A stretch of DNA of 15,860 bases, from positions 1 to 15,860 of the forward strand of contig MHDY01000248.1 of assembly GCA_001803705.1 (NCBI GenBank). The letters are read 5' to 3'. A model generated the notes under the pieces. It saw only the letters and a program-made list of their open reading frames with translations. It searched no databases and was not told the DNA's origin. Source of the DNA: Nitrospirae bacterium GWC2_56_14. GTDB lineage: Bacteria; Nitrospirota; UBA9217. This document shows positions 8,884 to 14,462 of the stretch, piece after piece. Within the stretch, counting starts at the first letter, position 1; each line of letters opens with the position of its first letter. Both the position numbers and the translations under genes were made by a program.

Positions 8884-9341
8884 CCCTCGGATGACGTTGA
8901 AGTATCCTTCACTCTCAAGCCAGAGCGCTTGGCTGCCTGGCCCTGGTGCACCAATGAGGCAAGCTCGTTCAGGTTTGGCAGGCGCCAGTCATTGAACCCC
9001 AGGTAGTTTTCCACGTTCAGCTTCTTTATATACTCCAAGGCGTGTTGCCAGGTAATAGCCCCATCGCCGGCCGTGCCATCCGAGTCGAACCTTGTATCGC
9101 GGCCTTTCATGAGATCAGCGTCCCGGCACCAAAAGAGGCCGGTGAGGTTATCGACTATTGTGCCGTTCCGATTGTCCGAAAATCGCGGTGCAGGCCAAGG
9201 GTTGCCGGCCCTCATATCACCGTCGTCCGTGGCAGAGTAGATGGTTGTCTGTCCACTCTGGGGAGGTTGAATAGTGGATGCGTGAGCAATAATGGTAAGC
9301 AGCAGCAATAGGAAAAAAACTGGGAGCAGCAATCTGTTCAT
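8766..9341 (-). CDS. N-terminal piece of the giant protein: signal peptide plus first DUF1566 half
   Basis: ATG at 9341-9339 follows an AAGGGG ribosome-binding site. The first 21 residues (MNRLLLPVFFLLLLLTIIAHA) are a clear Sec signal peptide with a probable AHA cleavage site. Residues about 55-132 carry DUF1566 signatures: DNLTGLFWCRDAD, TWQHALEYIKKLN and DWRLPNLNELASLV. From about residue 134 the frame stops making sense (arginine- and serine-rich tail to 8766), while the expected continuation (ALWLESEGYFNV, then YWSSS and WPVRG) appears in the frame of the 226-8883 gene. The two ORFs are therefore best read as one gene of about 3,040 codons carrying a single frameshift. A sequencing error, a recent mutation or a recoding event cannot be told apart from the sequence alone; no classic slippery heptamer is present. 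Confidence 0.8.
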   Translation of the reverse strand: MNRLLLPVFFLLLLLTIIAHASTIQPPQSGQTTIYSATDDGDMRAGNPWPAPRFSDNRNGTIVDNLTGLFWCRDADLMKGRDTRFDSDGTAGDGAITWQHALEYIKKLNVENYLGFNDWRLPNLNELASLVHQGQAAKRSGLRVKDTSTSSEGCTGRRAVACSSRNRPGRCTSKPVPYPRLKKNNLHTSGQ

Positions 9342-9379
9342 AGAATTAACCCCTTGTTTGAGTCATATCATAAGTGGCG

Positions 9380-9664
9380 TTAGTCGAGGGGAGTCCAACT
9401 CGCTGGGTTGAGAAATCGATAGTTATTGTTAGCAGGCGCGAGCCGAAAGAGGCGGAAATTTATTGGAATAAGGAAGTCATGAGATCGTTTCCGGAAACCA
9501 GGGGGAGGAACGCTTGATCTGGCCCGGCCCGACAGGTTCAGGAGGACTCGGGCACGTTCAGTAAAATCATGGAAATATGCGTTCTCGGCAGCACTCACAT
9601 GGGCCTCAAATACAGTGCCCAGAAATGGCGTCTTCGTTGCCGGCAACGCAAACGTCTTTTTCAC
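9380..9664 (-). CDS. Small possible secreted protein, unrecognised
   Basis: A 94-codon frame starting at GTG 9664, with GAGGGA placed 5-6 bases upstream as a plausible ribosome-binding site. The product starts MKKTFALPATKTPFLG and reaches a signal-peptidase-like AHVSA|AE, followed by YFHDFTERARVLLNLSG, a VPPPGF segment and a basic C-terminal half. The hydrophobic region is interrupted by PATKTP, so the signal peptide is imperfect. It lies 38 bp upstream of the giant gene on the same strand. I do not recognise a family. It may be a real small exported protein, a decayed one, or a chance frame. Confidence 0.4.
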   Translation of the reverse strand: MKKTFALPATKTPFLGTVFEAHVSAAENAYFHDFTERARVLLNLSGRARSSVPPPGFRKRSHDFLIPINFRLFRLAPANNNYRFLNPASWTPLD

Positions 9665-9879
9665 GTTTTCCCTCGCTATTTTATAAATAAACTCATCGCA
9701 TTGGAATATGACATCAAAAGTCCGTAAGTAATAATCAATTAATATGCCAAAATTTAGAAATATAAATTATGTTTATGATTATTGTGTAATTATAAATGGT
9801 TATTATATTTGACACGGCTTCATTCAAAAAATATGTCGTAGCCTGCAACTTTTTGAAGATCAGAACAACAGATCAAAGT
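9665..9879. other. AT-rich intergenic stretch
   Basis: No gene is supported here. The base composition is markedly more AT-rich than the flanking coding regions, with runs such as TTTATAAATAAA. One plus-strand promoter candidate is TTGACA at 9809-9814 with TATGTC at 9832-9837 (17-base spacer); the -10 matches consensus at only three positions, so it is weak. If used, it would transcribe rightwards through the three dyads that follow. Confidence 0.5.
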
Positions 9880-10032
9880 GTTAAGAAACTTTACATTCAA
9901 ATTCTGATCCATTGATTTTCCGTTAATTATTTGATTAGTTATAAGACAGTAAAGCTTCTTTACACTATTTATTTAAAATGACCACATACCCTGTATTGGC
10001 GGGTAATTATACAATTTGTAAAGAAACTTTAC
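9880..10032. promoter_or_regulatory. Three 15-bp dyad operators at 69-bp spacing
   Basis: Three inverted repeats share the form GTAAAG-NNN-CTTTAC: GTTAAGAAACTTTAC at 9880-9894 (one mismatch in the left arm), GTAAAGCTTCTTTAC at 9949-9963 (perfect) and GTAAAGAAACTTTAC at 10018-10032 (perfect). Start-to-start spacing is exactly 69 bp both times. The sequences between the dyads are not similar, so these are not simply copies of a 69-bp tandem repeat. A six-base half-site with a three-base centre is typical of dimeric helix-turn-helix repressors. The regulator is unknown. The third dyad lies 48 bp before an isolated strong ribosome-binding site. Confidence 0.6.
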
Positions 10033-10080
10033 GATGGGAGATTCAGGAGGAATTAATCGGCAGGAAAGGAGGTCAGGATA

Positions 10081-10116
10081 ATGTTCAACATTAATATGAG
10101 CGGTTCGATATTCTAA
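10081..10116 (+). CDS. Eleven-codon ORF behind a consensus ribosome-binding site
   Basis: AAAGGAGGT at about 10066-10074 sits 6-7 bases before ATG 10081, an ideal Shine-Dalgarno, but the frame closes after MFNINMSGSIF. A second AGGAGG lies about 20 bases further upstream with no start codon at useful distance. Downstream sequence in all plus frames is antisense to a phospholipase D pseudogene, so no longer gene follows. This may be the surviving front end of a deleted gene, a leader peptide, or chance. Confidence that it is a functional gene is low. Confidence 0.2.
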   Translation: MFNINMSGSIF

Positions 10117-10169
10117 AGGGCCAGGACGTCATTTCCCCTCGCACCATTCGCACTTGAAGCTGCCAGTAG

Positions 10170-10607
10170 TCACCTTGTGTAGGGGCTGGAATGGGCCTTA
10201 TGTTCTTCGTAGTAGGTGTTTCTCAACCAGCGGCTTGTTCCTTCTCGACGTTCTTTTCCTCGGCGGCATTTGTGAAGTTGAAACTGACTGTGATAAGCAC
10301 GTTCCGGTTGATGATCCTGATCTTGTTGTGGGTAATGGCGTGTGCCAGGGTCGACCAGTGCGAGACCAGCGTTGGCGAGAAAGGTGTCGGCCGAATACTT
10401 GGCGTTGCTCTTGTCCAGGACGGCTTCGATCTTCACCCCGCGTTTTCTTAGCATCGATAGGCTTTCTTGTGAAACTATAGGTTTTGAACCAGCACCTCGC
10501 TTCTAACCCTTGCCGATCTCCGCGACGTCCGCCTCAGTGGCTCCTCCCCTGGGGAGAGAAGAATGCACAGCTCTGATATGCAGAAGGGTGATGTCGTCGA
10601 TTGGCAT
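10170..10607 (-). pseudogene. Decayed Nuc-type phospholipase D family nuclease
   Basis: Fragments of a Nuc/PLD-family protein appear in order but in shifting frames. From ATG 10607: PRGGATEADVAEIGK then a stop; another frame gives SEVLVQ; another gives YSFTRKPIDAKK; then RGVKIEAVLDKSNAKYSADT and FLANAG; then AHAITHNKIRIINRNVLITV with SFNFTNAAEEKNVE; finally the C-terminal LRNTYYEEHKAHSSPYTR before a stop at 10170. This matches the usual family order (EVLVQ.YSFTS, GVKVEVVLDKS, FLANAGI, HNKIMIID, ITGSFNFT). At least three to four frameshifts break it. The HxKx4D catalytic motif reads HNKIRIIN, so the Asp is also replaced by Asn. Living members are secreted or periplasmic phosphodiesterases acting on nucleic acids or phospholipids; this copy cannot make the protein. 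Confidence 0.82.
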
Positions 10608-10614
10608 GAGTTTT

Positions 10615-10659
10615 CACAAAAACAGCAGATAGGAAAATAACCTATCTGCTGTTTTTGTG
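10615..10659. terminator. Bidirectional intrinsic terminator, perfect 19-bp inverted repeat
   Basis: CACAAAAACAGCAGATAGG (10615-10633), a seven-base loop (AAAATAA) and the exact reverse complement (10641-10659). The inner arm GCAGATAGG/CCTATCTGC forms the stable stem, and the outer part gives an A-tract before and a T-tract (TGTTTTTGTG) after it on both strands. It lies about 90 bp past the stop of the DUF4382 gene and just upstream of the phospholipase D remnant, so it can end leftward transcription of the lipoprotein gene. Confidence 0.75.
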
Positions 10660-10737
10660 TTTGCTTGGCGGTAATTCATCAACACCTTATCCGACCAGCT
10701 TGGAAATCTCCGGACGGCTTTTTATCAGCAAAATATT

Positions 10738-10762
10738 ACCGCTACCATGTCAGGGTAGCGGT
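10738..10762 (-). terminator. Hairpin overlapping the stop codon of the DUF4382 gene
   Basis: ACCGCTACC (10738-10746) and GGTAGCGGT (10754-10762) form a 9-bp perfect stem with a seven-base loop containing the TGA stop. On the minus strand it is followed by AATATTTTG, a modest T-rich tail. It may act as a first, weaker terminator or protect the mRNA end, ahead of the stronger inverted repeat at 10615-10659. Confidence 0.45.
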
Positions 10763-11664
10763 GTAAGCAGCACGTCTCCCAGAGGGGTATCGCTGCCGCT
10801 GATCACCGGTTGCAGCGCAGACGAATAGGGGACGAAGCCGCTGGTTTGAACATGCACGCGATAAGTGCCTGCCGGGACAAACGCACTGAAGGCCCCCTCC
10901 CAGCGACTGGCGGAGATGTTGCTGAAGATAGTGCCGCCGGCAATGGCACTGGACCCACCCTGGGGGACAACCGTTACGGTCGCGCTGGACCAGTCCTTGA
11001 AGGTAGATATGACCGTGCCAGTCAAGGAGCCAAAGCTGGCAAGCGGGCCGGCAGGTTGGACTATGCGGATGCCGGTTGGCTTCAGGTTGTAATCGCCGTT
11101 GCCGCGGTCCACGATGGCGGTATTCGGATCAAAGTCGAGCAGGATGGCGTTGATGATGCCCGGCTTCACCTCGAATTGTCCCAGAACCTTAAGCCCCGAT
11201 TGCTGGCCGCTGGGGGTTTTGAGGGGGATCTTGACGCTAGGGTCGCTCTTCAGGGTGAGATAATTGACCGGATCCTGCCCCTGCCCATTCGGGTTGGGTT
11301 CAAGGATGAGGCGGACCTGGTTGTAATTCCCGGCGGGAATGATGATGGTGCCCAGGATTTCCTGCTGGAAACGCAGGGTGAGGATATCCACGATGTGCGG
11401 GGTGCCGTAGGATACGACTATCGGCAGGCGCGGGTCGTTATCCTGTGCATTCTCCAGTCCGGCCGGCACCAGCCGCACCTCCCGGATCGTTACCACGACC
11501 TGCTGAAAGGCATCACTCTGCTTGTCGGTCAAGCCGACCTGGAGCGTGCCGCTAGGCGCCGTCCCTCCACCGCTGCCGCTGCATCCCGGCAAGTGTGCAA
11601 GTGCAACGACAAGCAGCAACAACATCCCGACCACACTGCAAACCTTTTTCAATTCCCTGTACAT
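10750..11664 (-). CDS. DUF4382 domain lipoprotein
   Basis: 304 residues from ATG 11664, preceded by GAGGAGG. A hydrophobic signal ends in the lipobox LPGC (Cys28), followed by a Ser/Gly-rich linker (SGSGGG), so the protein is probably lipid-anchored to a membrane. Residues about 38-205 match the DUF4382 pattern: GTLQVGLTDKQSDAFQQVVV, HIVDILTLRF, the IPAGNYNQVRLIL strand, LKTPSGQQSGLKVLGQFEV and LDFDPNTAIVDRGNGDYNLK. The last about 95 residues (LTGTVISTFKDWSSATVTVV, then PAGTYRVHVQTSGF) look like a carboxypeptidase-regulatory-like sandwich. The molecular role of DUF4382 is not established. Its leader contains a promoter and a GEMM-I riboswitch, so expression is expected to follow a cyclic dinucleotide signal. 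Confidence 0.9.
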   Translation of the reverse strand: MYRELKKVCSVVGMLLLLVVALAHLPGCSGSGGGTAPSGTLQVGLTDKQSDAFQQVVVTIREVRLVPAGLENAQDNDPRLPIVVSYGTPHIVDILTLRFQQEILGTIIIPAGNYNQVRLILEPNPNGQGQDPVNYLTLKSDPSVKIPLKTPSGQQSGLKVLGQFEVKPGIINAILLDFDPNTAIVDRGNGDYNLKPTGIRIVQPAGPLASFGSLTGTVISTFKDWSSATVTVVPQGGSSAIAGGTIFSNISASRWEGAFSAFVPAGTYRVHVQTSGFVPYSSALQPVISGSDTPLGDVLLTPLP

Positions 11665-11713
11665 AAAGCCTCCTCAACGTAATTTCCCTTCAGTTCCTGA
11701 TACCTGTTCCCGG

Positions 11714-11763
11714 AAACAGAACAGCCGGGGCCGAATATCAGGTGATATTTCGGCAACCCGGCT
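11714..11763 (-). terminator. Riboswitch expression platform: terminator hairpin overlapping the aptamer
   Basis: On the minus strand AGCCGGG (from 11763) pairs with CCCGGCT (to 11723), and inside it GCCGA with TCGGC and ATATC with GATAT around a small loop. GTTCTGTTT follows as a U-rich tail. The 5' arm of this hairpin is the 3' part of the aptamer, including the strand needed for helix P1. Aptamer and terminator therefore exclude each other, predicting that ligand binding permits read-through (an ON switch). A further CCTGATA/TATCAGG pairing downstream could serve as anti-terminator. Confidence 0.72.
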
Positions 11764-11821
11764 GTCTCGTTGAGACCCTGTAGGCTTTCCGCCCCATCCT
11801 CACGGATGGTTGAGTATTATC
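11744..11821 (-). promoter_or_regulatory. GEMM-I class cyclic dinucleotide riboswitch aptamer (cGAMP-type predicted)
   Basis: On the minus strand: P1 5' strand GATA at 11821; CCATCC-GTGA-GGATGG hairpin with a GNRA tetraloop; the conserved linker GGCGGAAAGCC holding the ligand-stacking A; a second hairpin GTCTC-AAC-GAGAC; then AGCCGGGTTGCCG and the P1 3' strand TATC at 11744. Aligned to the Vibrio Vc2 aptamer, the base equivalent to G20 is A. That change is known from the GEMM-Ib subclass of Geobacter, which prefers 3',3'-cGAMP over c-di-GMP. The 21-46 pair has covaried to C-G, which supports the alignment. It lies in the leader of the DUF4382 lipoprotein gene. Confidence 0.82.
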
Positions 11822-11848
11822 GTGTACCACTGGGGTTGTAGTGTCTGG

Positions 11849-11876
11849 ATTATAACTGTGACTGATGAAAAGTCAA
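11849..11876 (-). promoter_or_regulatory. Sigma-70 promoter of the riboswitch/DUF4382 transcript
   Basis: On the minus strand TTGACT (11876-11871), a 16-base spacer and a perfect TATAAT (11854-11849). Transcription would start near 11842, about 20 bases before the aptamer. The promoter begins 22 bp after the stop of the CGGC-domain gene, separating the lipoprotein unit from the upstream operon, although no terminator is seen between the two. Confidence 0.75.
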
Positions 11877-11898
11877 CCCAATGATCGTCTATTCTGTC

Positions 11899-12228
11899 TC
11901 AGTGGGTCCAGTCGATGATCTTTGTATCTGCCCCCAGCTTCTTCTCGACAGCACCTTTGATGGCAGCGAAGTGCGGACAGGGATACCCGATGGGGTTGCC
12001 GTTCTTCATGCAGGAGGCGAATACGATGGCCTCCGCCCCCCGGTCAACCATCATCCTGGCCCTGGTGACCGCTTTTTTGCCGGAACAGCCGCCACACGAG
12101 AGAAATCCGATGATCTCCACCGGACCGGTTTCCTCGAAAGCCATGGTTCCTTCCCCGGCAACCTTGAAATCGGTGCTGCCGGGACACATATCCTCGGTCA
12201 GCTGACAACGGATGATTCCTACTTTCAT
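11899..12228 (-). CDS. CGGC domain protein
   Basis: 109 residues, a typical length for the CGGC family, from ATG 12228 behind AGGAGA. The defining motif is FLSCGGCSGKK (Cys45 and Cys48); other cysteines are Cys8, Cys15, Cys73 (FASCMKNG) and Cys84 (YPCPHF). The family is thought to bind metal or take part in thiol redox, but its role is unproven. It is the last gene of the run, 21 bp after the polyferredoxin gene. Cytoplasmic; no signal peptide. Confidence 0.88.
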   Translation of the reverse strand: MKVGIIRCQLTEDMCPGSTDFKVAGEGTMAFEETGPVEIIGFLSCGGCSGKKAVTRARMMVDRGAEAIVFASCMKNGNPIGYPCPHFAAIKGAVEKKLGADTKIIDWTH

Positions 12229-12249
12229 GTGAGTCTCCTGTTCATTGAA

Positions 12250-12900
12250 CTAAAATCGTAGGGCCTTCTGTGTGCATTCATCGATGCAATATGAGCATTT
12301 GAGGCAATCTCCATCGGCAACAATGCCATCCTCTTTATACGCTCCCGGATAAATCTGCATACGACACACTTTTTCGCACTGTCCGCAGCCATTGCAGCCC
12401 GAAGCAACCAATAACGGCTGTTTTTTTCTCCCTAGCAGGTTAGCCATCGACCCCATCGGGCAGAACATGCACCAGATTCTTTGATGGTAAACCATGCCGG
12501 AGATGATGCCTACTACCGTTGTCACGAGCAGAAGCGTAACGAATGGCTTCCCCATGCTGTACCAATCACCCCACAGTGGCGGCAGGCGCACAGCGAGAAC
12601 AGACATCAAAACAGTCATCCACGCCGCCCGGAAGGCCCAGTGGCTGAAGAATCCAGGCACATCCCGCTGACGGCTGAAAGGCTTCAGCAGGACATCGAAG
12701 AAGCTTCCGCGCGGGCACATCCAATCGCACCAGGATCGCCCACTTACAACACCGAAAGCCATTGCGGCAACCATGCAAATCAGCATGAAATAACCGAACG
12801 GAGGATAGAATATTCCACCAATGAGCAAGCCGATGAATAACATGGCCATCCAAAACTGCGCCGTCCAATTTCTAGTGTTTCTTGTTGCTGCTGTTTGCAT
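12250..12900 (-). CDS. NapH/MauN-like membrane polyferredoxin (4Fe-4S)
   Basis: 216 residues from ATG 12900; a GTG six bases earlier is possible, but GGAG is correctly spaced for this ATG. Four hydrophobic segments are visible (about 13-31, 34-53, 90-106 and 119-137). Between and after them come CDWMCP (Cys58, Cys62) and CMFCP (Cys144, Cys147), the pairs typical of NapH-type quinol-linked electron carriers. Two 4Fe-4S ferredoxin sites end the protein: Cys169/172/175/179 and Cys199/202/205/209. This set suggests electron transfer between the membrane quinone pool and a cytoplasmic partner. Neighbours encode cysteine/selenocysteine redox proteins, which it might supply with or relieve of electrons (inference). 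Confidence 0.88.
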   Translation of the reverse strand: MQTAATRNTRNWTAQFWMAMLFIGLLIGGIFYPPFGYFMLICMVAAMAFGVVSGRSWCDWMCPRGSFFDVLLKPFSRQRDVPGFFSHWAFRAAWMTVLMSVLAVRLPPLWGDWYSMGKPFVTLLLVTTVVGIISGMVYHQRIWCMFCPMGSMANLLGRKKQPLLVASGCNGCGQCEKVCRMQIYPGAYKEDGIVADGDCLKCSYCIDECTQKALRF

Positions 12901-12920
12901 CTCCACTCCATTTCATTGAT

Positions 12921-13562
12921 TCATACTAAAGGCGCATTCTTGTGCGCTTTTATTACCACAAATCCGCCTCTACCGTGACCTTCCCGAATTATCAAATCGG
13001 TATTCTCATCCGGCAACAGGGTTTGACGGAAGGCAAAATTGGAAAAACCGGCTGCGGTCAGTTGCGTCTCAACTTCTGACACTGAATAAAAACTGGCTTC
13101 GCGGTAGAAACGACTCTGTTCTTTTTTCTGACTGTACTGCCGTCCCAGTTCGCTTTCCCGGTCGATGAACCCAATGACAAGAGTTCCATTCAGCTTGAGG
13201 ATGCGGAATGCTTCCCGGAATGCCTGGGCCACATCTTCCAAAAAGCAGACAACCGTTACCATGACTGCGAAATCGAAACAGTCGTCAACAAACGGCAGAG
13301 CTTCCGCAAAAGATTCCAGAACCTTGATTCCTCGCTGTCGTGCCTGTTCGGCCATCTGGGGCGAAGGTTCAATTCCGATGGGAATGCCGAGCGGCAACGC
13401 AAAGCGTCCGGTGCCGACGCCGATCTCGACCCCGTTGCCAGTAGCTGGAATGAAGCTGCGCACAGCCTCCAGCTCGGCCAGATAGAGGTCACGATGCTTC
13501 TCGAACCAAGCGTCGTAATCGCTTGCCTGCTCATTGAAAGGTGCTGTCTTGGTCATTGACAT
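12921..13562 (-). CDS. Class I SAM-dependent methyltransferase (second of pair)
   Basis: 213 residues from ATG 13562, chosen because GAGGTGG lies 7 bases upstream. An earlier ATG at 13595 overlaps the preceding stop as ATGA but has no Shine-Dalgarno and adds 11 unconserved-looking residues. Motif I for SAM binding is VEIGVGTGRFA; the acidic motif II is in GIEPSP; the post-motif region FDFAVMVTVVCFLED and the FRILKLNGTLVIGF strand fit the Methyltransf_11 fold. Only one Cys lies in the core, so it is unlike ArsM arsenite methyltransferases. The substrate is unknown. It follows another methyltransferase gene by 29 bp. Confidence 0.88.
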   Translation of the reverse strand: MSMTKTAPFNEQASDYDAWFEKHRDLYLAELEAVRSFIPATGNGVEIGVGTGRFALPLGIPIGIEPSPQMAEQARQRGIKVLESFAEALPFVDDCFDFAVMVTVVCFLEDVAQAFREAFRILKLNGTLVIGFIDRESELGRQYSQKKEQSRFYREASFYSVSEVETQLTAAGFSNFAFRQTLLPDENTDLIIREGHGRGGFVVIKAHKNAPLV

Positions 13563-13591
13563 TTTCGGCCACCTCACCGGCAGCAAGTGGC

Positions 13592-14173
13592 TCATCCGGA
13601 AAGTGGTTTCCTGAAGAGCAAGCCGTAGTGGTACGGCTGCAGGTCATAACGGTTCCGCTCGTTGAAACGGAATCCCGCTTCTCTTCCCCATTCGATGCAC
13701 TGTTCCGGCCGGGGACGTATCTCCATGGCCGGGCCGCGCGGCGTTGCGGGGTCGTAGTTCCAGTGGATCACCGCCAGCTTGCCGTCCGGCTTGAGTACAC
13801 GGAGGGCCTCTTTCATCAAGGCTACCGGCTCTTCGTGGTGCAGGATATTGAATAGCAGCGCCGCATCCATGGAGTTGTCGGCTAGTCCGGTACCGGTGGC
13901 GACAAAGTCGCGTAACGTTACAGCCACATTCTTTACCCCGGCATCTCGGCACTTCTGCTGGACTACGGCTTTCATCTCCGGTTCGATATCAAGGGCATGA
14001 ACGGTTCCTGAAGCAATACCAGCGGCGGCCAGGGTAAAGGTTCCATAGCCGCAACCAAATTCAACCAGGTCCTGAACGCCACGGTCGAGACCAAACGTCG
14101 CCAGCACCTTGGCGGGTTCGAAAAAACCATCCCACATTTCCTCATCCGGCATCCCGCTGTCACGAACCTTCAT
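13592..14173 (-). CDS. Class I SAM-dependent methyltransferase (first of pair)
   Basis: 193 residues from ATG 14173 (start MKVRDSGMPDEEMWDGFFEP) with a GGGGGT just upstream; the longer open frame to 14260 only overlaps the preceding gene. Motif I is LVEFGCGYGTFTLAAAG, motif II ALDIEPEM, then DNSMDAALLFNILHHEEP and VLKPDGKLAVIHWNYD, as in the Methyltransf_11/25 families. Its start overlaps the selenoprotein gene by 14 bp, suggesting translational coupling. The C-terminal YDLQPYHYGLLFRKP is a typical closing strand. It is not recognisable as an arsenite or thiopurine methyltransferase; the substrate is unknown. Confidence 0.88.
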   Translation of the reverse strand: MKVRDSGMPDEEMWDGFFEPAKVLATFGLDRGVQDLVEFGCGYGTFTLAAAGIASGTVHALDIEPEMKAVVQQKCRDAGVKNVAVTLRDFVATGTGLADNSMDAALLFNILHHEEPVALMKEALRVLKPDGKLAVIHWNYDPATPRGPAMEIRPRPEQCIEWGREAGFRFNERNRYDLQPYHYGLLFRKPLSG

Positions 14174-14441
14174 GCGTACCCCCACTGGCCTGTGCCTGTT
14201 CAATATACTCCTGCATCCTGCCCGCCGATGTAGCGATGTCGAGGGGAACCCATGCGTCATTGAGAAAAACGGTTGTAGCCGCTCTCAATACGTAGTTGGC
14301 GGCTTCCGGAGAATCTATCAGATATATCGATACGTCAATCTCGTCACCAAAGTGAGCCCTCATTTTATTGGCTACACCTGTAGCCATGGCACAACTTGTT
14401 CAACCCTTACTTCCGGTGTGAAATACAACCATTTTCAACAT
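14160..14441 (-). CDS. Small thioredoxin-like selenoprotein with U-x-x-C motif (TGA at codon 14 read as selenocysteine)
   Basis: ATG 14441 is preceded by a perfect AGGAGG (14452-14447) five bases away. The frame reads MLKMVVFHTGSKG, an in-frame TGA at 14402-14400, then TSCAMATGVANKMRAHFG and on to a stop at 14160 (93 residues including Sec14). Read as Sec, the motif is G-U-T-S-C (Sec14, Cys17), placed between a first beta strand and a helix exactly as the CxxC of thioredoxin folds; later strands are DVSIYLID and TTVFLNDAWVPLDI. A shorter start at ATG 14387 would drop the first strand and active site and has no ribosome-binding site. A hairpin resembling a bacterial SECIS lies 14 bases after the TGA. 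A standard gene caller will report only the 75-residue tail. Likely a cytoplasmic thiol/selenol redox protein; its partner is unknown. Confidence 0.85.
14370..14385 (-). promoter_or_regulatory. Bacterial SECIS-like hairpin
   Basis: On the minus strand GGCTAC-AGGT-GTAGCC, a perfect 6-bp stem with an AGGU loop, begins 14 bases after the TGA codon. The E. coli fdhF SECIS has GGUUGC-AGGU at a similar distance (11 bases), and its loop GU is bound by SelB. Position, stem length and loop agree with the known bacterial rule of an apical G/U-containing loop about 16-37 bases after UGA. Confidence 0.78.
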
Positions 14442-14462
14442 GGAAACCTCCTGTTCATGTGG

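Noticed and set aside
8936..8950. Programmed -1 frameshift site
   Set aside because: No X-XXY-YYZ slippery heptamer is present in the stretch; a mutation or sequencing error is simpler.
9367..9395. A promoter for the giant gene (TATGAT at 9372-9367 on the minus strand)
   Set aside because: No acceptable -35 lies at 16-18 bases; TTGGAC is 20 bases away, so the call is too weak to list.
10154..10480. Plus-strand frames of 86-108 codons
   Set aside because: They lie antisense to ordered phospholipase D fragments and show no family resemblance or convincing start.
10810..11682. A 290-codon open frame on the plus strand
   Set aside because: It is antisense to the DUF4382 lipoprotein gene, which has a lipobox, domain match, ribosome-binding site, promoter and riboswitch; the plus frame has low-complexity charged sequence and no recognisable domain.
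13563..13595. Start of the second methyltransferase at ATG 13595 (ATGA overlap)
   Set aside because: It lacks a Shine-Dalgarno, whereas ATG 13562 has GAGGTGG at good spacing and begins where such methyltransferases usually do; coupling through the overlap remains possible.
14160..14387. A 75-residue protein starting at ATG 14387
   Set aside because: This start has no ribosome-binding site and cuts off the first strand and active-site motif; the frame upstream through TGA with AGGAGG before ATG 14441 explains the sequence better.
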